Source: Flavobacterium soli DSM 19725 | Lineage (GTDB): Bacteria > Bacteroidota > Bacteroidia > Flavobacteriales > Flavobacteriaceae | Direction: 5' to 3' | NCBI RefSeq assembly: GCF_000422705.1 | Contig: NZ_AUGO01000008.1 | Coordinates: 207,566 to 271,565 of the forward strand | Length of the DNA stretch: 64,000 bases | Shown: positions 18,241-25,565 of the stretch, piece by piece | Layout: every line of letters starts with the position of its first letter | Position numbering within the stretch: the stretch's first letter is position 1 | Program-made: the position numbers and the translations under genes | The notes under the pieces: generated by a model | Told to the model about the DNA's origin: nothing | What the model saw: the letters and a program-made list of their open reading frames with translations, nothing else | The model's database searches: none

Positions 18241-18965
18241 TACGATTTTAAAGATTTTAATTTAAAAACAGTAAACGATAAAAATAAAACTGTTACACTC
18301 ACAAAATAAAGAATGTCTCTGGTGTCCAAAACACCACGGCTCATACTCTTGAAATGGCTGTCCATTCCGAGGGTTGAAACCGTTTGTTCAAAACCTGTCA
18401 AATAGCCTGCAAGTCCTTCAAAACCAAAATAGAAAAAGAAGCACAAAAATACCGAAAGTATAAACGCCACAATTTGATTATCGGATAGGGTAGAGGTGAA
18501 AATACCAATGGCAGAATAGGCCGAAATTAAGAATAAAAGGCCAAAATAGGAACCTAAAGTGCTTCCCAAATCAAGGTTTCCTTCAGGCAATCCCAAACCA
18601 TAAATGACCCAAACATAAATCAGGGTCGGGATGATGGCGATGATGATTAAAAGCAAAGCTCCGAAAAACTTTCCGTTTACTATTTGCCAGATTGTGACAG
18701 GTTTAGTCAATAGCAATTCAAGTGTTCCTTGTTTCTTTTCATCCGAAAAACTTCGCATCGTAACGGCTGGAATCAAGAAGATTAAAATCCACGGAGCCAA
18801 GGTGAAAAACGGACTCAAATCGGCAAAACCGCTGTCTAAAATATTAAAATCTCCTTCAAAAACCCAAAGGAACAATCCGTTGAGCAAAAGAAAAATGGCA
18901 ATCACCAGATAACCTATTGGCGAACCGAAAAAGGATTTTATTTCCCTGAAAAGAATGGCTTTCAT
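18240..18965 (-). CDS. gldF: Gliding-associated ABC transporter permease GldF
   Basis: This 241-residue ABC-2-type permease has six predicted membrane segments and begins MKAILFREIKSFFGSPIGYLVI, typical of GldF. The cytoplasmic block TMRSFSDEKKQGTLELLLTKPV is the conserved coupling region of this permease group. It is upstream of and overlaps gldG. Its partner ATPase GldA must be encoded elsewhere. Confidence 0.93.
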   Translation of the reverse strand: MKAILFREIKSFFGSPIGYLVIAIFLLLNGLFLWVFEGDFNILDSGFADLSPFFTLAPWILIFLIPAVTMRSFSDEKKQGTLELLLTKPVTIWQIVNGKFFGALLLIIIAIIPTLIYVWVIYGLGLPEGNLDLGSTLGSYFGLLFLISAYSAIGIFTSTLSDNQIVAFILSVFLCFFFYFGFEGLAGYLTGFEQTVSTLGMDSHFKSMSRGVLDTRDILYFVSVTVLFLSFTVFKLKSLKS

Positions 18966-19029
18966 CTACTTTTTTGTTTAAAAATTTAAGGTTTAAAGTT
19001 TAAGGTTGTTCAACTAGGAACTTTGAACC

Positions 19030-19326
19030 TCAAACTAAAGTAACTAATTTATCGACACTCCAAGCCTCTGGTTTGTCGTTGAAAAATTGCTTTGTATAGG
19101 TCCAAACATCATAAAAAAGTTCAGAGTTCCTATAATTTTCTAAGTCTTCTTCGGTTTCCCAATAGCTGTAAGTAAAAAAGATACACTTGTTGTTCTTGTC
19201 CTGATACAATTCTAAGAAACGGTTTCCTGGAGCATTTCGTATTTTCTCTTTCATCAATTCGAAATTTTCCAGAAACAACGGAATCTTTTCTTCGTGAAAA
19301 CTCAATTTTACTATTCGTACAAACAT
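19030..19326 (-). CDS. Small ABM-fold (antibiotic biosynthesis monooxygenase-like) protein
   Basis: The 98-residue protein has the ferredoxin-like alpha/beta pattern of the ABM superfamily (RIVKLSFHEEKIPLFLENFE ... FFTYSYWETEEDLENYRNSELF). Such proteins include small quinol monooxygenases and dimeric proteins of unknown role; no active site can be assigned. It lies 14 bases downstream of the SAM-hydrolase family gene on the same strand and is probably co-transcribed. Confidence 0.75.
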   Translation of the reverse strand: MFVRIVKLSFHEEKIPLFLENFELMKEKIRNAPGNRFLELYQDKNNKCIFFTYSYWETEEDLENYRNSELFYDVWTYTKQFFNDKPEAWSVDKLVTLV

Positions 19327-19340
19327 ATTTAAACTATAAA

Positions 19341-20192
19341 TTATTTTCCAAAAACAACGGTAATACCATCCCTATAATTCAAGCCTAAAAGACTCGAAGC
19401 ACTTCCAACAGTATTGGGATTACTCCTAAAAATGGCAATTTCTAAATAACCAGCTTCATTAAAAATCGCCAATTTTTGTCCTTCAAAATACTTTACCGGA
19501 TATTTATCTGAAATGGCAATATCCGAATATTTGGGCCAGATGTTTTTAATATTTGCCTTGTCTTGTCGCAACCCTTTGTTCATCTCGATTTCATAAGGAC
19601 GACCTTTGGCCGTTTCCATAAAAAGCTTCTTAGAAATATTGGTAACAACGTTTCCAAAATGATCAATATAAATCACATATCCTTTGATGGAATTTCCATC
19701 GGTTGCAACCACAGGCTGTAATTCGGTAATTTCTTTTATGGTTTTTATTTCTTTCCCAATAACATTCAATAAACCGCCTTTTGACAAATGACAAGCTACT
19801 TTCACAAACACATCAAGGTCAGTTGCATCAGTTGGAAAACGATCGTGAATATTGATTGTTACCATCTTTTGAGGCAGGATTTTTTGTGTCAGCATGCTTA
19901 GAATTCCGTTATCGGCACAAATAAAAAAATGATCGTTCCATTCAATCGCTATATGTTGGTTCTCTTTATTTCGTTCCAAATCAACACCAATTATATGTAC
20001 GGTTCCTTTGGGAAAACTGGCATATCCGGCTCCAATAACATAACTGGCTTCGGCTGTATTAAATGGATCAATGTTATGCGAAATGTCAATAATCTTAGCC
20101 TCAGCAAATTCCGATAGAATTTTACCCTTCAAAGCACCAACAAAGTGGTCTTTTAATCCATAATCGGTAGTAAGGGTAATTATTGACATCAT
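19341..20192 (-). CDS. SAM hydrolase / SAM-hydroxide adenosyltransferase family protein (DUF62)
   Basis: The N-terminus ITLTTDYGLKDHFVGALKGK carries the conserved Asp that binds the ribose of S-adenosylmethionine in the fluorinase/chlorinase-like family. Later blocks are VHIIGVDLERN, FICADNGILS and the C-terminal domain stretch GYVIYIDHFGNVVTNI. Chromosomal members of this family hydrolyse SAM to adenosine and methionine and do not halogenate. Length (283) is normal. It is divergent from phoH. Confidence 0.88.
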   Translation of the reverse strand: MMSIITLTTDYGLKDHFVGALKGKILSEFAEAKIIDISHNIDPFNTAEASYVIGAGYASFPKGTVHIIGVDLERNKENQHIAIEWNDHFFICADNGILSMLTQKILPQKMVTINIHDRFPTDATDLDVFVKVACHLSKGGLLNVIGKEIKTIKEITELQPVVATDGNSIKGYVIYIDHFGNVVTNISKKLFMETAKGRPYEIEMNKGLRQDKANIKNIWPKYSDIAISDKYPVKYFEGQKLAIFNEAGYLEIAIFRSNPNTVGSASSLLGLNYRDGITVVFGK

Positions 20193-20248
20193 TTTGTTTA
20201 TAACTATTGGCAGAACCTTAGCCTATTTTTTATTAAATTTGAGAAACG

Positions 20249-20256
20249 CAAAGCTA
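20249..20256 (-). promoter_or_regulatory. Likely -7 box of the SAM-hydrolase family gene
   Basis: TAGCTTTG on the minus strand fits TAnnTTTG, 56 bases upstream of the start codon. No clear -33 element was seen. Confidence 0.4.
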
Positions 20257-20340
20257 AAGCATTTTCGGCTTTAATTAAATAGAATTTTTTATTTGTAGTT
20301 TCGGAATACCATAAAAATACTAATCCTAATAAATCTGCTT

Positions 20341-21291
20341 TTGAACGAAAGAACCATCGAGCTCATAGACATCGCCCCGAAAGATTTTTGGGGTGCTCAA
20401 GACACTCATCTTGAAACCATTAAAAAATATTATCCAAAATTGAAAATCGTTGCCAGAGGGACAACAATCAAGGCATTTGGAGAAAAAGAAGTGCTGGACG
20501 AGTTTGAAAACCGCTTCCAACGATTGATGCTTCACTTTACACGTTACAATAATATCGACGATAATGTCATCGAAAGAGTCATAGAAGGAGGAAGCCAACA
20601 AGTAGAACGAATGGGCGATCACGACAAGATTCTTGTTCACGGCGTTGGGGGAAAAATCATCAAGGCGATGACTCCAAACCAGCAATTGCTTGTCGATACG
20701 GTAAACAAGAACGACATGGTTTTTGCAGTAGGTCCAGCCGGAACAGGAAAAACCTATACAGGTGTCGCCATGGCCGTGAAAGCCTTGAAAGAAAAGCAAG
20801 TCAAGCGAATTATCCTGACACGTCCTGCGGTTGAAGCTGGTGAAAACCTCGGATTCCTTCCTGGAGACATGAAGGAAAAGCTAGATCCTTATATGCAACC
20901 GCTTTACGATGCTTTACGCGACATGCTTCCGAATGAAAAACTCGAAGATTATATCCTAAAAGGAATCATCCAAATTGCACCATTGGCGTTTATGAGAGGA
21001 AGAACCCTCGATAATGCCTTTGTGATTCTTGATGAAGCCCAAAATACGACCCATTCTCAAATGAAAATGTTCCTGACCCGTATGGGAAAAAATGCCAAGT
21101 TCATGATAACGGGCGATCCAGGACAAGTCGATTTGCCTCGAAGAACCATTTCAGGACTCAAGGAAGCGATTTTGGTTTTGAAAGATGTAGAAGGCATTGG
21201 AATTATTTATCTGGATGACAAGGATATTGTCCGTCATCGATTAGTGAAAAAGGTAATTGATGCTTACAAGCAGATTGAAAATCACGATTAA
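20341..21291 (+). CDS. phoH: PhoH family ATPase
   Basis: The 316-residue cytoplasmic protein has a KH-like N-terminal part and a P-loop ATPase domain with Walker A GPAGTGKT and Walker B FVILDEAQN, the latter diagnostic for PhoH. The family is linked to RNA metabolism and phosphate or stress responses. The start is a TTG at 20341: the following NERTIELIDIAPKDFWG is the expected conserved N-terminus and no ATG lies closer. A strong terminator follows. Confidence 0.92.
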   Translation: MNERTIELIDIAPKDFWGAQDTHLETIKKYYPKLKIVARGTTIKAFGEKEVLDEFENRFQRLMLHFTRYNNIDDNVIERVIEGGSQQVERMGDHDKILVHGVGGKIIKAMTPNQQLLVDTVNKNDMVFAVGPAGTGKTYTGVAMAVKALKEKQVKRIILTRPAVEAGENLGFLPGDMKEKLDPYMQPLYDALRDMLPNEKLEDYILKGIIQIAPLAFMRGRTLDNAFVILDEAQNTTHSQMKMFLTRMGKNAKFMITGDPGQVDLPRRTISGLKEAILVLKDVEGIGIIYLDDKDIVRHRLVKKVIDAYKQIENHD

Positions 21292-21332
21292 TTTTTTTAG
21301 AAACGAATCGCTCGGGCAGAGAATAATCCATG

Positions 21333-21350
21333 TTCCCGCTTTCCGTTACA
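21333..21350. repeat. Fragment of the interspersed repeat
   Basis: TTCCCGCTTTCCGTTACA is nearly identical to the left end of the repeat copy at 36236-36390. The rest of that repeat is missing here. Confidence 0.45.
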
Positions 21351-21352
21351 AT

Positions 21353-21381
21353 AAAATTCCCCCAAACCCTGGGGGAATTTT
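21353..21381 (+). terminator. Rho-independent terminator of phoH
   Basis: AAAATTCCCCC (21353-21363) pairs with GGGGGAATTTT (21371-21381) around a 7-base loop. The T-rich tail continues into 21385. Confidence 0.8.
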
Positions 21382-21420
21382 ATTTCCACTTCAATCGGGG
21401 TTAGTTGGTAAATGTAATTT

Positions 21421-21624
21421 ATGAAAAAACTAGTCGTAATTCTTTTTATTGTGGGTATAGTGCTTCTAGCATTTCTTAGCAATTTTGATTTTTTTACATC
21501 CATCGTTCCAAGTTGGCACACCACCATTTATCCACTTTGGGCAATCGGTTTAGCAATTCTATTAGCTTTGATTTTTATACTAATAGCAATTAAAATTCTA
21601 AAATTATTTTTTAATAAAAAGTAA
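21421..21624 (+). CDS. Small membrane protein, function unknown
   Basis: The 67-residue protein has two hydrophobic helices (about 3-22 and 37-62) joined by a short loop NFDFFTSIVPSWHTTIYPLW and ends in a basic tail LFFNKK. No family was recognised. It lies between the phoH terminator and the purC promoter, so it is probably transcribed alone. Its hydrophobic pattern and codon use suggest a real gene. Confidence 0.6.
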   Translation: MKKLVVILFIVGIVLLAFLSNFDFFTSIVPSWHTTIYPLWAIGLAILLALIFILIAIKILKLFFNKK

Positions 21625-21688
21625 AAAGCCTTTAAAAAATCTGTGAATCAGTGGCAAAAACACACACACAATAATCTTTAAAACAAAC

Positions 21689-21721
21689 TTTGCAAAACTC
21701 TCTGAAATAGTTTTAAATTTG
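21689..21721 (+). promoter_or_regulatory. purC promoter
   Basis: TTTG (21689-21692), a 21-base spacer and TAAATTTG (21714-21721) fit the Bacteroidetes consensus; the purC ATG follows 32 bases later. Confidence 0.65.
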
Positions 21722-21753
21722 TACTTCAAAATAACAACACAACAACCCACTAA

Positions 21754-22722
21754 ATGAGCAATACAATAACTACAACCGACTTCAATTTTCCCAACCAAAA
21801 ATCAGTTTACAGAGGAAAAGTGCGTGAAGTTTATAACATCAATGATGAGCTTCTTGTAATGGTAGCTACCGATAGGCTTTCGGCATTTGACGTCGTGATG
21901 CCAAAAGGAATTCCCTACAAAGGTCAAATCCTGAACCAAATTGCCACTCGTTTCATGCAAATGACCGAACATTTGGTACCAAATTGGTTGATTGCCACTC
22001 CTGATCCAAACGTAGCTGTTGGTCATTTGTGTGAACCTTTCAAAGTAGAAATGGTCATCAGAGGCTATCTTTCGGGTCATGCCGCAAGAGAATACAATGC
22101 AGGAAAAAGAACGATTTGTGGTGTTACAATGCCAGAAGGTTTAAAAGAAAACGATAAATTTCCAGAACCCATCATTACTCCAACAACAAAGGCAGACAAT
22201 GGCGAACACGACGAAGATATTTCCCGCGAGGATATTTTGGCAAAAGGAATCGTTTCTGAAGAAGATTACCTAGTTCTTGAAAATTATACCCATGTTTTAT
22301 ACAACAAAGGAACCGAAATTGCTGCCGATAGAGGTTTGATTTTAGTGGATACAAAATATGAATTCGGAAAAACAAAAGACGGCAAAATTGTCCTGATTGA
22401 TGAAATCCACACACCAGATTCTTCTCGTTATTTCTACAAAGAAGGTTATCAGGAGCGTCAGGATAGAGGAGAGGAACAAAAGCAACTTTCAAAGGAATTT
22501 GTGCGTCAATGGTTGATTGCAAATGGTTTTCAAGGAAAAGACGGTCAGCAAATTCCAGACATGAATGAGGAATATATCGCTTCGGTTTCTGAACGTTATA
22601 TCGAATTATTTGAAAATATCTTAGGAGAAAAATTCAACAAAGCCGATATTTCAAATATAAATGATAGAATAGAAAGCAATGTAAATCAGTTTTTGGAAGA
22701 ATATAAAAACACTCAATCTTAA
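21754..22722 (+). CDS. purC: Phosphoribosylaminoimidazole-succinocarboxamide synthase
   Basis: PurC joins aspartate to CAIR with ATP to make SAICAR in purine synthesis. The sequence shows [24 protein letters not shown], the CAIR/ATP-binding [12 protein letters not shown] and [13 protein letters not shown] blocks. At 322 residues it is the longer form with a C-terminal extension common in Bacteroidetes. It has its own promoter and terminator, so it is not in a purine operon here. Confidence 0.97.
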   Translation: MSNTITTTDFNFPNQKSVYRGKVREVYNINDELLVMVATDRLSAFDVVMPKGIPYKGQILNQIATRFMQMTEHLVPNWLIATPDPNVAVGHLCEPFKVEMVIRGYLSGHAAREYNAGKRTICGVTMPEGLKENDKFPEPIITPTTKADNGEHDEDISREDILAKGIVSEEDYLVLENYTHVLYNKGTEIAADRGLILVDTKYEFGKTKDGKIVLIDEIHTPDSSRYFYKEGYQERQDRGEEQKQLSKEFVRQWLIANGFQGKDGQQIPDMNEEYIASVSERYIELFENILGEKFNKADISNINDRIESNVNQFLEEYKNTQS

Positions 22723-22769
22723 TTTTTTTTGTTAAAATTAAAAAATTTTTTTGAACGAAAATACGCTCG

Positions 22770-22795
22770 AAACCGCCGTCAAATGGCGGTTTTTT
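22770..22795 (+). terminator. Rho-independent terminator of purC
   Basis: AAACCGCC (22770-22777) and GGCGGTTT (22785-22792) form an 8-bp G+C-rich stem followed by TTTT. Confidence 0.85.
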
Positions 22796-22916
22796 GTTTT
22801 CATAAGATTTTGATAAATGTTAAAATTTATTTTTTAATAAACTGATGCTGTAACAAATATAAAAGCTTGGCGTCTACTTTTATATAATCATCAATCAATC
22901 ATTTAAATCAATTATC

Positions 22917-23282
22917 ATGAAATCAATCACAACATTAGTACTGGCGTTAGTCGCTTTTTCTAACGTAACATTAGCTTCAACTTCTGAATCAAAAGCTAAT
23001 CATTATTTAACTACAACTTTCAACATCGAAAACAATTCTGAAGTAATTTTATCAAAATTTAAAAAGGTAAAAGCAGAAGAAGCAGGTCAGTTGAGCGAAG
23101 ATGTAGAAAAATTAAAACATCAAAAAACTATCGACGAAGTTATTGCAGAGAATTTAAAAGTTATCGAAAGTAATCCATTCGAAACTGAATTTTCAGCAAT
23201 TGAAAATCTAAAACGTCAAAAGACAGTTGAAGAAACCATTACAGAAGACCTAAAAATAATCGAAGAAATGGACTCACTGTAA
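22917..23282 (+). CDS. Small secreted protein with internal duplication, function unknown
   Basis: The 121-residue product has a signal peptide (cleavage near TLASTS) and a mature part rich in Glu and Lys. Two related segments, LKHQKTIDEVIAENLKVIES and LKRQKTVEETITEDLKIIEE, are arranged in tandem near the C-terminus and look helical or coiled-coil. No family was recognised. The next gene, 57 bases on, also encodes a small secreted protein with a similar A+T-rich leader (ATCAATCAT-type), so both may share a transcript or regulation. Confidence 0.65.
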   Translation: MKSITTLVLALVAFSNVTLASTSESKANHYLTTTFNIENNSEVILSKFKKVKAEEAGQLSEDVEKLKHQKTIDEVIAENLKVIESNPFETEFSAIENLKRQKTVEETITEDLKIIEEMDSL

Positions 23283-23339
23283 TTAAATCAAAATTAAAAT
23301 CAAATAATCAATACTCATTAATCATTAAAATCAATCATC

Positions 23340-23699
23340 ATGAAAAAATCAATCGTTTATTTAAGTTTGGCACTTGCCCTTTCTGTTAATGCATTTGCAT
23401 CAGATTACAGTTCAACACCATTTTATGCTACAAATCCACTTGGTGTAGCCATCAGTAAAGGAGATTCTGAAACTGCTAAAAAAATCATTGAATACGGTGG
23501 AGATGTAAATCAAACCTATAACGGAATGACGCCGTTAATGATCGCTTCTCGTTACAACAATGTAGAAATGATCAAGCTTTTGCTTTCAAAAGGAGCCCGA
23601 ATCGATACAAAAGATGAAAAAGGAAATACCGCTTTGAAACACGCGGAATTATCAAGTGCAAATGATGCAGTTGAGTTCTTGAAATCTTACAAGAAATAA
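23340..23699 (+). CDS. Secreted ankyrin-repeat protein
   Basis: After a signal peptide (ending near NAFASD) the 119-residue protein carries about two and a half ankyrin repeats: NPLGVAISKGDSETAKKIIEYGGDVN, GMTPLMIASRYNNVEMIKLLLSKGARID and GNTALKHAELSSANDAVEFLKS. Such repeats bind proteins; in the periplasm their partners are unknown. It probably forms a pair with the preceding small secreted gene. Similar short ankyrin proteins are common in Flavobacterium. Confidence 0.8.
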   Translation: MKKSIVYLSLALALSVNAFASDYSSTPFYATNPLGVAISKGDSETAKKIIEYGGDVNQTYNGMTPLMIASRYNNVEMIKLLLSKGARIDTKDEKGNTALKHAELSSANDAVEFLKSYKK

Positions 23700-23731
23700 G
23701 AAAATTTAATTGAGTTAGTTAGTTGAAGATA

Positions 23732-23755
23732 AAAGGTAAACGAAAGTTTACTTTT
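23732..23755. terminator. Terminator shared by ankyrin and helicase genes
   Basis: AAAGGTAAAC (23732-23741) pairs with GTTTACTTTT (23746-23755), one G-U pair, closed by a GAAA tetraloop. It overlaps the helicase stop codon, so it most likely ends the plus-strand transcript. Confidence 0.65.
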
Positions 23756-25097
23756 TATCTTTTCTTTTTTTATCCCTAGTCTTCAGCATGTTTCGATTTA
23801 CAGAACCTGAAGTTTTCTTTTTGGTTTTTGATGGACCACCAAGATTGACCTTTTTATTCTTTTTTGCCTTTTCATGAAAAGCACCATCGCCATCAAGTTT
23901 CACTTTTTTCATTAAAAACTTGATAGGTTGCTTGTCTTTTTCAGGACCAATCAATTGAGTGGAAATTTCAACTTCTTCGGGGAAAGTTTCGATACCAAGT
24001 TCAGTATTCATCAACAATTCTACCTCAATTTTAAATTCCTCTTCTCTCGGAGTAAAGAAACTAATGGCAGTTCCAGTAGCATCAGCACGACCGGTTCTAC
24101 CAATTCTATGCATATATAATTCTGGAAGTTCCGGCATTTCAAAGTTGATAACATGTGAGATATTCGAAATGTCCAAACCTCTAGCCATAATATCCGTAGT
24201 AATGATTCCGCGGAGGTTTCCTTCTTGAAATGATGCCATCGTACTCAAACGGTAATTCTGAGATTTATTGGAGTGGATTACACCAAATTCTCCTTCAAAA
24301 TCAGCTTCAATTCGTTCATGAAGCATGTCGGAAATCTTTTTATTGTTGACGAAAACCAAAATACGATCCATTGTTTCATCTGTTTTCAAGAGATATTTCA
24401 ACAGGTTAATTTTTGTGTTGAAATTAGGAACGTTATAAGTAATTTGAGTAATGTTCTCTAGTGGAGTTCCAGATTCGGCAAGTGTTACTTCTTCCGGGAA
24501 ATCAAAATAATCATTCAAAACAGCATCCACTTCATCCGTCATGGTGGCCGAAAATAGTATGTTTTGACGCTTTCCTTTCATCATCGCCAAGATGGCTGTC
24601 AACTGTGTTCTGAAACCAAGATTTAACATCTCATCAAATTCATCGATGACTAATTTTTGAGTTTCGTCAAAGCGAATAACGGCATCCAAAGCCAAATCCA
24701 TTACACGTCCTGGAGTTCCTACCAAGATATCAATTCCTTCGTAAACGGCTTTCTTTTGTGTGTTGATGTTGACACCACCATAAATTCCAAGACTTTTAAC
24801 CGACATATATTTGGTCAGTTTTTCAACTTCTTCCACAACCTGAACCACAAGTTCACGTGTTGGAACCAGAATCACAATTTTTGGAGTATTGGTTGGTGTA
24901 AATTTGTATAATTTCAGCAATGGCAACAAATAGGCAAAGGTTTTACCCGTTCCTGTTTGGGCAATACCCATCATATCCCTTCCGGACATGATTACCGAAA
25001 AAGATTTTTCCTGAATTGGAGTAGGAGTAGTGAACCCTAATTCGTCAATTGCTTTTTGTACGGATTTTGGAAGATTGAATTGCTCAAAAGTAGTCAT
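23748..25097 (-). CDS. DEAD-box family RNA helicase with DEFD motif II
   Basis: The 449-residue protein has Q-motif context FNLPKSVQKAI, Walker A AQTGTGKT (46-53), PTREL (79-83), TPGR (128-131), SAT, DIMARGLDI and HRIGRTGRA. Motif II reads VIDEFDEM, that is DEFD (152-155) in place of DEAD; the two catalytic acidic residues are kept. A basic Lys-rich tail (KKNKKVNLGGPSKTKKK) follows the core and probably binds RNA. Likely role is RNA remodelling, for example in ribosome assembly or cold growth, but that is inference. Confidence 0.93.
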   Translation of the reverse strand: MTTFEQFNLPKSVQKAIDELGFTTPTPIQEKSFSVIMSGRDMMGIAQTGTGKTFAYLLPLLKLYKFTPTNTPKIVILVPTRELVVQVVEEVEKLTKYMSVKSLGIYGGVNINTQKKAVYEGIDILVGTPGRVMDLALDAVIRFDETQKLVIDEFDEMLNLGFRTQLTAILAMMKGKRQNILFSATMTDEVDAVLNDYFDFPEEVTLAESGTPLENITQITYNVPNFNTKINLLKYLLKTDETMDRILVFVNNKKISDMLHERIEADFEGEFGVIHSNKSQNYRLSTMASFQEGNLRGIITTDIMARGLDISNISHVINFEMPELPELYMHRIGRTGRADATGTAISFFTPREEEFKIEVELLMNTELGIETFPEEVEISTQLIGPEKDKQPIKFLMKKVKLDGDGAFHEKAKKNKKVNLGGPSKTKKKTSGSVNRNMLKTRDKKRKDKK

Positions 25098-25113
25098 TTG
25101 CCTTAATTTTCTG

Positions 25114-25121
25114 CAAATATA
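25114..25121 (-). promoter_or_regulatory. Likely -7 box of the helicase gene
   Basis: TATATTTG on the minus strand fits TAnnTTTG, 16 bases before the ATG. A -33 element is not evident. Confidence 0.45.
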
Positions 25122-25183
25122 CGTTTTTTGAAAGGAACCTAAGAATTAAGTACTCCGAATGGACATTTTAGAAAAATGACTTG

Positions 25184-25552
25184 TCAATTAAACAATCGTT
25201 TGACTCTCAATATCAATTCGTTAGGGTTAAAAGGTTTTGCAACAAAATCATCAGCTCCAAGCTTAAACGCTTCAACAACAGTTCGTTCCTCTTCTCCCAA
25301 AGCCGAAAGTACAATTACTGGCATATTGGGGAAATTTTCCTTGATGTAGTTCACCACTTCCAGACCTGATTTGTAGGGTAGCATCACATCCGTTAAAACC
25401 ATATCGGGTTCGATTATCGGAATTCGTTCTATAGCATTTAGTCCGTCTTTGGCTATAGTAAGTTGGTAGCCTTCTTTTTTGAGGACGAACTGGAGTATCT
25501 TGATCATCAGTTCATCGTCTTCTACGATTAATATTTTCTTAGGATTGCTCAT
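25184..25552 (-). CDS. Stand-alone response regulator receiver protein
   Basis: The 122-residue protein is only a CheY-like receiver domain. The acidic pocket (Asp12, Asp13), the phosphoacceptor Asp55 (LTDVMLPY), Ser83 and Lys106 (VAKPFNP) are all present. There is no output domain, so it must signal through protein contact. It is the last gene of the five-gene polysaccharide-type operon, 13 bases behind the DUF4838 gene; by position it may control the activity of the GT2 synthase or another partner. No histidine kinase is nearby. Confidence 0.92.
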   Translation of the reverse strand: MSNPKKILIVEDDELMIKILQFVLKKEGYQLTIAKDGLNAIERIPIIEPDMVLTDVMLPYKSGLEVVNYIKENFPNMPVIVLSALGEEERTVVEAFKLGADDFVAKPFNPNELILRVKRLFN

Positions 25553-25565
25553 TTGGGGTTTGCAA

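Noticed and set aside
20326..20799. 157-codon minus-strand frame inside phoH
   Set aside because: Shadow of phoH; Cys/Phe-rich composition without motifs.
22857..22894. ATAAAAG ... CTTTTAT inverted repeat before the small secreted gene, considered as a riboswitch or operator
   Set aside because: The arms are only seven A/T-rich base pairs and no known riboswitch pattern was seen.
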